Positions 49,921 through 61,670 of a DNA stretch of 64,000 nucleotides are shown in pieces; the first letter of the stretch is position 1; each line of letters begins with the position of its first letter. Source of the stretch: Vanilla planifolia (lineage: Eukaryota > Streptophyta > Magnoliopsida > Asparagales > Orchidaceae); assembly GCA_023846275.1 (NCBI GenBank), contig JAIUJO010000087.1, forward strand, positions 1,136,301-1,200,300, read 5' to 3'. A model generated the notes under the pieces. The model did not search any database, was not told where the DNA came from, and was given only the letters and a program-made list of their open reading frames with translations. A program made the position numbers and the translations under genes.

Positions 49921-51623
49921 TAAGAATAGTATCTTGATCACCATCACTTTATTTAGCTTTTGGAACTAATGATCCAGATAATATCTTATTGTGATTAGAT
50001 ATAGCCCTTTAATGGTTATTCTGATTGGATAGTTTAGATTGAGACATGGTTGCATTTCATTTTTGGCTTTCATCTCTTATAATGGCTAGCTATAAAAAAA
50101 GTTAACCCTAGCCATTAGGAGCCATTTTGGGATATTTGTATTTTGACTTCAAATAGAAATCATTTACTAGTTATTATTTCTTCTAAATTATTATTTATTT
50201 TACTCATTTTATAATCTTTATGCAACATCCTAATAACATCTATATCATTAATTTGTTTGTGTCACTTCTGTTTAAAAGATTTGAAGCTATAGAAATTTTT
50301 AATGTAGAAAATTTTGTAAAGCTTTTTAATTTTTTTATGTAGCCAATTTTTGTGGATATTGGTTTCTCAATGGAGCATCAATTTGTAATTACTCTACCCT
50401 TTAATAGCCTTAACAAAAAAGAGTGGTTTGTGGAAGCCAATCCGTGATTGGGAGTGGATGTTAGAATGGGTTTTGGTCAAACCACCTAAAAAAATTTAAG
50501 TGTATTTATTTTATTATTGAAAAAATTTCGTTTCATTAACAATCTTCTTAAATAAATTTTTTTTAAGCATAAAATGTTTTTTAAATAAAATATTTTTTGA
50601 AATTAAAATTTTTTAAAAATAATTCACCTCCCACTTATATGTTTTTCCTTACACAATTCAAATTAAGGGTTTTAGAGTGAGGATTTCATCAAAGAAGAAA
50701 ATATCAAAGCCAAGATTTTTATGGCTCTTCCTTATATTTAGGATAATATAATCTTATCTGAGAGGGATTTACCACAACCACAACCTTTTGTACAAAGGTG
50801 AGTTTTATTGTTATTAGAAACATTATATGCATATATTTTTTGAATCCATTAATTTGGAAATTTTGAAAATTGTTGAAAATATATTTGAGTTTCCAACTAA
50901 TAGTTTTAATAGAGAAAAAGTAAGAAAACATTAGGTGAACTCACTCTTAAGAGGAAACATTGTGGTCAACTAAATTCTTGAGCTATGAATATTTTATAGT
51001 GTGGTTTGGATACCTTCAAACATAATCAAATCATGAACTTAAAAATGGCACATGAGGTTTGGTCTAACCTTGAAGTTACCTATGATGGTGCTTCTCAAGT
51101 TAAGGAGACTAAAACAACATGCTTGTTCATCAGTATGAATTATTTTGGATAAATCTAGATGAGAGTATTAAGGTTATGTTAATAAGATTTATAAATATTA
51201 TTAATGGTTTACCTAAACTTGGCAAGAAGTTCTCTATTAGTGAATATGTGAGGAAGATTCTTCAAGTTCTTCCTTAACAAAATGATCCATTAGTGACAAC
51301 ATTTAAAATAATATAAAATATCTTTGCAATGTCATTAGATGAGTTATTTGGTGAGCTCTTAACAAATGATTGAGCTTGCTAGAAGGGATGAACTTGTGGC
51401 AGACAAAAAAAAGGATAAATAGAAGAAATAATAGCCTTTGTAGTTGATTCTTTTATAGACTCAATTTTCACCATCTCAAGTGAGGTAGTTCTTATTTCAA
51501 AAGTAGTTATCTAGTTTATATAATAAATGAAATGCTTGTAAATGATTTGTAAATAAGATGAAATAAATGGAAAAGATGGTTTTGTCATGAAACAAATAAT
51601 TTGTTATAAATGCAAATACCTAG
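49921..51623 (+). mobile_element. truncated Ty1/copia retrotransposon fragment embedded in the array
   Basis: A 1.7-kb AT-rich island between two parts of the TG/CA array. Its 3' half is a copia gag pseudogene (50967-51625). Its 5' part (49921 to about 50300) resembles an LTR: a TATAAAA box at 50091, then a GCCATTTTGGGATATTTG stretch and a CTTCAAATAGAAATC-like word. I did not find a clear primer-binding site, a second LTR, protease, integrase, reverse transcriptase or RNase H. The right end stops inside the gag zinc knuckle where TG repeats begin; the left end meets CA repeats at about 49920. It is therefore a broken piece, not a complete insertion with its own ends. Confidence 0.8.
50080..50117 (+). 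promoter_or_regulatory. candidate copia LTR TATA box inside a 10-bp inverted repeat
   Basis: TATAAAA at 50091-50097 sits in the 18-nt loop between TAATGGCTAG (50080-50089) and its exact inverse complement CTAGCCATTA (50108-50117). The position, about 0.9 kb upstream of the gag fossil, fits an LTR promoter and leader. The LTR assignment is inferred from layout only. Confidence 0.4.
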
Positions 51624-51625
51624 GT
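50967..51625 (+). pseudogene. Ty1/copia gag pseudogene (UBN2-like core plus start of CCHC knuckle)
   Basis: Gag is the structural protein that packages element RNA into particles. The conceptual reading starts with QLNS, a stop, then AMNIL and CGLDT, matching the NAKAMNIL.C.L motif. It continues with AHEVWSNLEVTYDGASQVKE, matching the A.E.WD.LEVTYEGT.QVKETK core. A frameshift near 51120 leads to LVHQYELFWINLDESIKVML, then FINIINGLPKLGKKFS, EYVRKILQVLP and SLDELFGELLTND. A second frameshift near 51369 gives IELARRDELVADKKKDK. After a decayed spacer, CYKCKYLG at 51602-51625 is the start of a CX2CX4HX4C zinc knuckle. The next codon should be His but is the first TG-repeat codon, so the array junction falls inside the knuckle. 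Several stops and two frameshifts make it non-functional. Family identity is strong; the exact lineage is open. Confidence 0.9.
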
Positions 51626-54480
51626 GTGTACATGGTTGTGCATGTCTATATGTGTATGTATGCATTTGTGTGTTCGTTTGTGTGTACATGCTTATTTTTA
51701 TGCAAGAGTGTTCGTGCATGTGTTTTCCTTTATGTGTGCGTGTAGATCTACATGTGTGAGGGTATTTGTGCATGCGTGTTTGCATGGATCTCTGTATGCA
51801 TTTGTGTATAGGTTTTTTGCATGTGCTATACTCATATGTGTAGCTACGTGTGCATTCATGTATGCGTGCATGTTTGCATGCTTACGTGCATGCGTGTGTG
51901 TGTATTTGATTAAATGTGTGGGTGGGTATGTCTACATTCATGCAATGGTATTGCACAAGCACATGTATTGGTGTGTTTGGGTGTGTGCATGCATGTGTGC
52001 ATGCATGCCCAAGTGTGTGCATGCATGCACATGCCTGTATTTGTACATTGGTGCTTGCATGCATGCATCTGCGTGTGTAGGTGTATATTTTTATGTACAT
52101 GTGTATGTGTGTGTCTATGCATGTGTATGTATGTATGCTTGTGCATGTATGTGTGTATTCATGTGCATGTGTATATGAGTGTGTATGTGTGTGTGCATGC
52201 ATGATTGTTTGTGTGCATGCATGTGTGTGCTTGTGTATGAGCCTTTGTGTATGTGTGTGTAACTAGGTAGCTACATGTGTGTATATATGTGTGTCCATGT
52301 TCGTACATGTATGTGTTTGTGTATATGTGTGTGGGCTTGCATGTGTGTGTATATGAATGTGCATGCTTGTTAGTAGGTGTACATGTATGTTTGTGTATAT
52401 GTGTATGCATGTTTTTATGTGTGTGCTTTTATTTATTTGTTTGCATGGATATGCTTGTGTGATGTGCTTGTATGTGTATTTATGTATGTGCATATATTTG
52501 TGTATGTGTGTGTGCATGTGGTTGTGCATTTATATGCATGTGTGTGTGTGTGTGCGTATGTGTATGCATGTGTGAGCATGTGAGGATGTGTTTGTATAGG
52601 TTTGCATTTGTATGTGTGCAAGTGTGCACATGTGTGTGCATGTTCCTGGGAGTGCATATGCATGTTCATTTTTTTTTTGCATGTGTATGCCAATGTTTTT
52701 TGAGTCTATCCAAGTGTGCATGCATCATTACTTGTACATGCAAGTGTATATGTGTGTTTGCATACATGCATGTGTGTGCTTTTGTGTTTGTGCATGAGTC
52801 CATGTGGATGTGCATGTGAGTATTTTTACACGTGTGTGTTCATGTGTGTGGGGGAAAGCATGTGTGTAATTTTGTATATATGTACTTGTGTTTGTGTGTG
52901 TGTGTGCATGCATGTGTGGTGCCCATGCATTTGTGTGTGCGTGTGCAAATGTGTTTTCTTTTGAGTGTGCCTATGTGTATTTTTGTGTGTGTGTGCATGT
53001 GTTTTTTTGGAGTGTGTGCATGCATGCATGTGTGTGAGTGCAAGTGTGTGCTATGAGTCCTATGCATGTGAATTTTTGTGCATGTATGTGTTGCAAATGT
53101 ATGTGTTTGAGAATGTTTATGCATGTTCATGTGCACATATTTGTTTTTATGTCCACCATTCAATCTGTTCGTGTGCTTACATTTGTGTGTGCATACGCAA
53201 GCATGCGTGGGCGCACGTATTGATGTGGTTGTGGTTGAGCATGTATGCTTGTCAGTTTATGGTTTTGTCATATGTATGAGAGTTCATTCATGTATGTGTG
53301 CTAATGTTCATGTATGCATGTGTATGCTAATGTGTATGTGTGTGTTGGTGCATGCAGATGCACACATGTGCATGCATGTGTGTGTATGTTTGTATGCATG
53401 TGTATGTGAGTGTATCCATGCTTGCGTGTGTGTATGCATATCTGCTTTATGTTTGTGCTAGTGTGCTTATGTGCATATCTGTGTGTGCATGCATGTGTGT
53501 ATAGTATTTATGTCTATGTTTGTGTGTGTGTGTTCATGTGTACTGGTGTGTTTGTGTGTTCTTGTGTGTTAGTGTGTTTTTGTGCTTGTGAGTGTGTGCA
53601 TGCATGTTGTGCAAGTTTGTTTGTGTGAGTGTATGTGCATGTGCATGTAGTTGCATGTGCAAGTGCCTGTGTGATCATGCCTACACTTCAACTTTTGTGT
53701 TGCATGTTTTTTTGTGATGGTATATATGTGTCTATATGTGTGTTTGGGTATGTGGGTGTTGGTTTGTGTGCATACGTGCATTTGTGTGTGGGTATGCATG
53801 TTTCTGCCTATGTGCATGTGTGTGTGTCTGTGGATGTGGAGTGTTACTGTGGGCATGCAAGTGGGTGTATTTGTGCACATGTAGGTTTGTGTGTGTGGGT
53901 GTGTGTGAGTGTGACCATGTTTGTATGTGTGCATGTGGGTATGTGTGTACATGCTTGCATCTATGTGTGTGTGTACATGTGTGCTTACTATGGGTGAGTG
54001 TGTTTATGTTTCATGTTTGTATGTCTATGCTTATGTGCATGTGTGTGTGGGCATGTACATGAATGTGTGTAAGCATACTTACATGCATGCATGTGTGTGT
54101 GTATCAGTGCATGCATGCTTCTCTATGTACATACATATCTTTGTATGTTCATGTCTTTGTGTGTATGTGTGCAAGTGCATGCACGTGTGAATGTGTGTGT
54201 GTTTGTACATATTTATGCATGTGTGCATGTGTTTGTATTCATATACAAGTGTGTGTGTTTTTTTGATTGTGTGTGTACAGTATGCTTTTGTGGTTGTACT
54301 TATGTGTGCGTGTGTTTACATGACCATGTGCATTTGTGTGTCTATCTATGTGCATGTTTGTATATATGTGATTTAAGTGTGTGCATGTATGCATGTTTAT
54401 GAGTGTGTGTGTGTGTGTGTGTGCATTTAGATGCATGTGTGTGCATGTGTGTGTGTTTTTGCATGTGTGGTTATGCTTGC
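51624..54480 (+). repeat. block paralogous to 36226-43190
   Basis: From the copia junction onward the TG-rich DNA matches three pieces of the earlier array. Positions 51624-52840 match 37430-36226 in inverse orientation. Positions 52945-53570 match 39370-39985 directly. Positions 53590-54480 match about 42240-43190 directly, weakly at the far end. Landmark words are in the same order along each piece. Relative to the earlier copy, this copy lacks about 2.25 kb (39985-42240) and has no counterpart of 37430-39349. Divergence by eye is moderate, with many single transitions. Confidence 0.85.
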
Positions 54481-57400
54481 GTAGGTATTGGTGTTTGCAA
54501 TGGTGTGTGCATGTTTGTGTGTATGTGTGCCTTTTCATGCGTTCATGCATATACGTGTGTTTTGCACATGTATTCTTGTGCATGTTTGTGCAAGTGTGTG
54601 TGTCTATGCACATTTGTGAGCATGTGTGAGTGTGTGTATATATGTGTGTGATCATATTTGTTTTTATTTGCATTCCTATGAACATGTTTACATATTTGTG
54701 CATATGTGTATTTTGTGTGCATAATTGCGTGTGAGCACTTTGTATGCATGCATCCATGTGCGACATGTTTGGGCATATTTGTGTTTCTTGCATGCAAAAG
54801 TATATGTGTGTCTACTTGTGCGCATGTGTGTGTGACTCTATATGTGCATGCATTTATGTGCATGTATAGGTGCACATTTGTGCTTATATATGTGTGTGTT
54901 TGTGAGCATGGGTGCATGTGCCACTTAGGATATGCATGCATGTGTGTGCATTTGTATTGGTGTGCATGTCTGGCTATGCTTATGGATGTGTGTACATGTG
55001 TGGGTGGCCACTTATGTGTGCAAGTGTACATGTGAGCATATGTGTGTGCATGTGTCAGTTTGCATGTGTGTGTGTCTCTATGGAATTGGTGTAGGTGCTT
55101 GTTGTACGTGTGTGTGCAGATATGTGTGTGTTCATGTGTTGGGAGTTTGTGTGGGATTGTGTATAGGTGTGCATGTGTGTGTGTGTATGTGTGCATGTGT
55201 GCATGTGTACATGTGTAGATATATTTGTATTTTTGTGCACATAGGTGCACGTGTTTGTGTGCATGTCTATCTTTACGTGAGTACATGGGTACACATGTAT
55301 GTGTATGCATGTGCATCTATTCATGTGTTTGTGCGTGTGTGAGCAGGTGTGCTTGTGTGTGTGTGCATGTGTATTTTTGTATGGGCATGAGTAATTGTGG
55401 ATTTGTGTCCATGCATGTTTATGTCTATGTGTGTATGTCTACTTGTGAGTGTGCTTGTATGTATGCAAATTTTTGTATTGGTGTGTGCATGTGTGTTCAT
55501 GTGTGTGTTCGTGTGAGTTGATGTGCACGTGTGTGTGTGTGTGTGTGTGCACTAGTGTGTTTAGGTGCATTCGTGTGTACGTGTGTGAGTGCATGCACAT
55601 GTATGTAAGTGTGTATGTGTGGGTGCTCGTCAGGGTGTTTTGATGCATGTGTGTGTGCATGAGTAGGTATGTGCATGTGTGCATGTGCTTTTGTGCATTG
55701 TGCTTGTATGCATGTGCATGTGCACATGTGTGTGTGTGTGTGTTTATTTGTGAGTTTAAATGTATGTGTATGTGGGTGCATGTGCATGTGCATATGCACC
55801 CATGTGTGTGTGCGCTTGTTTGTGTGAGTGTGTGTGTGTGCATATATGTGTGATTGTGTGTATGCTTGTGCTTACATATGTGTCAGTGTAAATCTTTGTG
55901 TGCTTATGTGTGATGTGAGTGCGTGCATGTGTGTTTTATGCATGCATGTGTGTAGGTGTATGGGTTATTATGGGTTTTTGTGTGAGTGGGTGCACATGTA
56001 TATGTTTGTGTATGTGTGTATATGTTTATGTATATTTGCATATTCATGTGTGTGTGTTTCTATGCATTTGTGTGAGTCTTTGTGTTTGCATGCATGTATG
56101 CATGTGTATGTGTGGATGCATGTGTAGGGGTCTATGTACATGTGTTTGTTGACTGTGCGTATATGTGTGTGTTCATGTTTATGTGCATGTGGATATATCT
56201 GTTGGTGTGTATGTTTGTTTGTGTGCATGTGCACATGTACATGAATGTACCTACATGTGTTTACATCTGTTCATGTTTGTGAGTACATTCGTGTGTGTGT
56301 GTTTGTGAGAAGGTGTGTTGGTTTGTGTGTGTGTGTGCATGTGTGTGTGTGTGTACATGTACATATTTATGAGTGCATCCATGTCTATGTATGTGTCTGT
56401 ATGTATGAGTTTGAGTGTATTTGGCAATGAGTGCTTGCATGTGTATGTGTGTGTGAATGTGAGTGTGTGCATGTACTTATACACATGTACACACATGTGT
56501 GTGTTTGTATGTATGTATGTGTATGTGAATATGTGTGCATGAGCATGTGATTGAGCATGTGTGTGTGTGTGCACACATGTGTGTTTATGTTTATGTAGAT
56601 ATATGTGTGAGACGTTTTCCTTATGTGTGCATGTGTGTGTGTGTATGCATGTGTTTGTGTGCATATAGATGTGTGTGTGTGTGGATGCACACTTGTGTGA
56701 ATGTGTGAGTGTAGGAGTGTGCATATCTACTTGTGTGCAGGCATGCTAACACATGTGCATGTGTGTATGTGTGCTTGTCTAGTTGTTGGTGTGTGTTTTC
56801 ATGTGCATGAGTGGTGTGTGCCCCTATGTATGTGTTTGTGTATGCGATTATTTGTGAGTTCTTGTGTGTGTTTCTATACTTGTGTTTATATGAGCATGTG
56901 TATGTACATGTGTGCGTGTGTGTGTGCATGTATGAGTGCATCTATGGGTTTGTGTGCATGACTGCACATGTATGCGTCTATAAGTGTGTTCATGTGTATG
57001 TGTGTGTGCAAATGTACATGTGTGACATGTTCATTTGGACATGCATGTGTGTGTTTGTGCATTTGTATGGGTGTGTGTGTGTGTGTGCATGCAAGTGTGG
57101 GTGCTGGGTGTATGCATGTGTGTGTACAAGCAGATGTGCATTTGTGCTTGCATGTATGCACATGCATGTTTGTATTTACAAACATGTATGTATGCATAAT
57201 AGCATAATAGCATACGTGCATGTGTTGTTTTGCATGCATGAAGATGCACATGTGTACATACTTGCATGTGTGTGTGCATGTGTGTGACGGTGCATATGTG
57301 AGTGTGTTTGTGCGCATGTGTGTGCGGGCATGTGCATTTGTACTTGTGCATGTGCACTTGCTTTTTTTTGTGTATGTGTATGTACATGCAAGCATGTGTG

Positions 57401-58028
57401 CATGTATTTATGTGTGTGTATGCATGTGTTTGTGTGTGTGTATGTCAATGTTCATGTATGTGTGTGTGTGTGCTTCGTCTTGTACACATGTGTTCTTATG
57501 ATTGTTCCTGCATCTACATGAGCACATGCATGTGTTTGTGCATGTGTGTGTGTGGTTGGTATGTCTGTGCATGTGAGTGTATATATGTGTTTATGAATGG
57601 GAGTGCATGTATGTGACAATGCATAGGCATGTCTGTGTTTGTGCGTGTATGTGTGTGTGTGTAAATGTATTAGTGTTTGTGTGTATGTAAGTTTGGGTCA
57701 ATCTATGTGTGTCTATATGTGTGTGTGTGTTCTTGTGCATGTGTGTGTCCATGTCTATCTGCTTGTATGTGTTTACGTGCATGTTTGTTCGCAAGTATGC
57801 ATGTCTCTCTATGTGTTTGTAGGTGAGTTCGTGTATTTTAACATGTATATGTCTTTATATATGTCTACATCTATGTACGTGCATATGTGTGTACATGCAT
57901 GAGTGTGTATGTGTGTCTGATTGTGCATGCATACATACAAGTATTTCTATGCATATGGATATGTGTGTGGGTGTTTGTGAGTGAGTGTGCACTTGCGTGT
58001 TCTTGTGTGTTGTGTTTGTCTGTGTGAA

Positions 58029-58041
58029 GGGGGGGGGGGGG
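58029..58041 (+). repeat. 13-bp poly-G run
   Basis: Thirteen consecutive G residues lie between TGTGTGAA and CAGAG. It is the longest G homopolymer I noticed in the window; its exact length is the sort of value sequencing often gets wrong. Confidence 0.8.
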
Positions 58042-61000
58042 CAGAGTACATGTATGGGTTTTGTTGTGCAGGTCTACAAGCAAGTCTATATGTGTGTATG
58101 AGTGTTTTTGTGTGAGAATGTGCTCGAGCATGTGTGTGTATGTGCACATGTGCTTGTGAATGTGCAGGTGTGTATGCATTTGTATCTACATGTGTGTGTG
58201 TGCATACATTTGTGTGGATATGTGCACACGTATTTGGGTGTATGCATGTATTCATGTGTTTGTAAGAGTTTGCATGCATTTTTATGCTTGCGTGCTTGCA
58301 TGTGCAATTATGTAGCTGCATGTTATTGCGTGCACATGTGTGTTTATGTGCATTTGTATGTGTGTACATATGTGTGTGTGTGCATGCCCACACATGCACT
58401 CATGCTTGCATGTGTGTATATGTGTGTGCATACATATGTGTGTGTGATTATGTTTGTGTTCATAATTGTTTGTGTGTGTGTGTACGTGCATGTGCACGTG
58501 TATGTGTGTGCAAGTTTGTGTGAGTGCATTCTTATGTGCATGTGTGTGTGTGTGTATGTGTTTATGTTTATTTGAGCAAGTGCATGCATATGCATGCATT
58601 TGTATGTATACATATGTGTGAGGGGGTGTGTTTGTATGTCTGTCTATGTGTGTATGTGTATATGCATATGTGTGTGTGCATGTGTGCATGCACATGCACA
58701 CATGTGTGCATGCATCTTATTAATGTATGCATGTGTGTGAGTGAGTCAATGTGTGAGGTTGTTGGTGCTTGCATGTGTACGTGTGTATATGTGTGAACGT
58801 GTGTTTCTGTGTGTGCAAGTGTGTGCATATTTGTGTTCTTGTGCATATGTGTGTATGCATTCATGGGTGTATGTATAAGTATACGTATGTGTGCATGAGC
58901 ATGTGTTTGAGCATATGTGCATGCATGCGTATAAGTGTGTGTGTGTGTGTTAATAACTTTCATGTGTGTGTTTGTGCATGCATGTTTGCATGTATTTGTG
59001 CATGTATGTGTCTGTGCATGACTTCATGTGCATGTATATGTGTGTGCATATGCATGCATGCTTGTGTGAATGTGTGTGTGTGTGTGTGGGAGTATGCATG
59101 GGTGCATGAATGCATGCATGTGGGTGCATGCATGCAAGTGTGTGCACAAGTGTGCAGTTATGTTTATTGAGTTATAGGTGTGTGTGCATGCATGTGTGTT
59201 GGCATGTGTATGCACCTGTGTGTATGGGATTGCCTATGTGTGTGCATCTATGTTTGTATTTATGTGTGCATGTGTGTGTACTTGTGTAAGTGTACGTGCG
59301 TGTGGGTCTTGGTGTGTGTGTGTGCAGGGGTGCTTGATTGCATGTGTTTTTGTTTGTCCTTGTGCATGTATGTGTGTTCATATATACATGTGTGTGAGTA
59401 TATATATGCAAGCATTTGCATGTGTGTATTTGTTTATGTTTCTGTCTACCCTTGAATTTATTGTATTTACATGCATATGTGGGTGCATGTGTGTATACAT
59501 GTGTGTTTTTGCTTGCATGCATGCACGTGTACGAGCATGTGTGCATGTTTGTGCTTGGTTGCATGCATGTGCATGTGCATCCTTGTGTGTGTGTGTTTTT
59601 GTCCATGTGTGTGTGTTGGGGTGTGCATCTATGCATCTCAGTGTATGTGTGTGTATATGTGCATGCTTGTGTGTGTATTTATGTGTGCATGCATACATGT
59701 CAGGTGTGTTTGTATGCGTGAGTATGTATGTGTGTGTGTGTGTGCATGCATGTGCAAAAAAGTACATATGTGTGTCTATGTGTGGTCATACATATGTGTG
59801 TGTATGTGTGCACACATCGGTTCTTGTGTGCATTTGGAAGTAGGTGTGTTTGTGTTATGTGTGTGTGTGCCAACATGCAAGTGTGTATTTATGTATATAT
59901 TTGTGTGTATGTATGTGCTTGTGTGTATTCATGTATGCATGTGTATATGCATTTGTGTGAACATGCATGTGTGTATGCATCTATGTACATGTGCGTATGC
60001 ACGAGTGGGTGCACATGTGTGTGTGTATAAGCATGCTTATGTGTTTGTGCTTGCAAATGTGCACTTACACGTGTGTTATTGCTTGCATGTGGGTGTGTGT
60101 GTGTGTTTGTGTGCATGAGTGTGTGTGTGCATATCTATGTGCATTTGTGTGTGTATGTGTGTCTTTCTATTGTGTGTGTGTGCATGTGTTCTTACATGTG
60201 CGTGCATTTATACATACTTCTATATATGTATATATATGTGCATGCATGCATGTGTGCAATTGTTTGTGTGTATGTGTGTGTGTACATCCATGTACATGTG
60301 TGTTTACATGTATGTGTGCATTCCTATGAGCTTATATGTGTATATTCATGTCAATATGGTAATGCATGTGGTAGTGCATGTGTGTGCAAGTGCTTGTGCT
60401 TGCACATGCATAGGTGTGTGTTTTTGTATGTGTTTGCATGCATGTGTGCATGTGTTTGTGTTCTTGATGTGGTTAGGTGTGTGTGTGAGCGTATGTGTCT
60501 ATGTCACTATATAGGCATGTATGTGTGGGTTTGTATGGACATGTGTGTACATGCATGTGTGCATGTCTATATTTGTTTACATATGTGTATGGATGTTTGT
60601 GTAGATGTGTGCATATGTCAATGTCTGTGCATGTGTGTGTATGAGTGTGATTATGTGTACATGTGTGTGTGCACATATTCTTGTGTGTGTATACATTTGC
60701 TTACATGTGTATTTACTAGTATGCATGTGTATGTGTGCATATGCATGTATGTGTCTTTGTATGTGTATGCATTTTTGTGGGTGCAAATGTGTGTGTATGT
60801 GTGTACATGAGTGTGTGTATGCATGTGTATGTGCATACATATATGCATGTAATTGTGTCTACGTGTGTGGGTGTGTGTCTGCGTGTTGTTCTACATGTGT
60901 GTTTGTATGCATGCATGCGAGTGTTGTTGTATGTGTGTGGGTGTGGGTGGATGCCTGAATGTGTGTGTTCTGCATATGCATAATCATCCATGTACATGCA

Positions 61001-61657
61001 TGTGTGTGAGTGTAGGTGTGGGTGTGTGTGTGTGTATGTTTTTGTGTGTGTGTGAACATGTGTGTGCTTATGTTTATTTATGTCTGTGTGCACATGTGGG
61101 TGTGTGCATCTATGAGTATACTATTTTTGCTTGTGTGCATATGTATGTATGTATGCATGTGTATGGATGTGTGTGCAAATTTCATGTACTCATATGTGGG
61201 TATGAATAGATGTGCAAGTGTGTGTGCATATGTGTGTGTGTGTGTGTGTGTCTGCATATGTGCACTTAGGTGCTTGCGTGTGCATATGTTCATGAGGGGT
61301 CACGTGTATGTATGTGCCAATGTGTGCATCTATGTGTTTGTGTTATTATGTATGTGTATGAATGTGTCAACATGCATGAATTTATGTGCATGTGTGTGAG
61401 TGTGTGTGCATGCATGTGTGTGTATGTCTATGTGTGAGTGTGTACGGGTGTCATGTGTTTGCATGTGCATGTGAACTTGTGTGCATATATCCAAGTGTTT
61501 GTGTGCTCGTGTTTATGTGTGTGTATGCAGATGCCTTTGTGCATGTGCATGTGTGTCTTTGTGTTTGTATGCATGCATGCATGTGGGTGTGGTTTTGGGT
61601 GTGTGTGTATCGCTTTCCTTTGTATGCACGTGTCTGCGAATGTGTGTGTGTGTGAAA

Positions 61658-61670
61658 GGGAGGGGGAGGG
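61658..61670 (+). other. G-tract cluster GGG-A-GGGGG-A-GGG
   Basis: Three adjacent G tracts separated by single A residues follow a TG run and AAA. A quadruplex could form if the five-G tract is shared between strands of the fold. No function is known. Confidence 0.4.

Noticed and set aside
10094..49969. Many open frames of 60-379 codons rich in Cys/Val/Met or His/Thr
   Set aside because: They occur in several overlapping frames and on both strands at once, follow the TG/CA words exactly, have no domains and would be expected in any DNA of this composition.
50719..50931. 70-codon minus-strand open frame in the copia fragment
   Set aside because: No motif, lies antisense to element DNA and is short.
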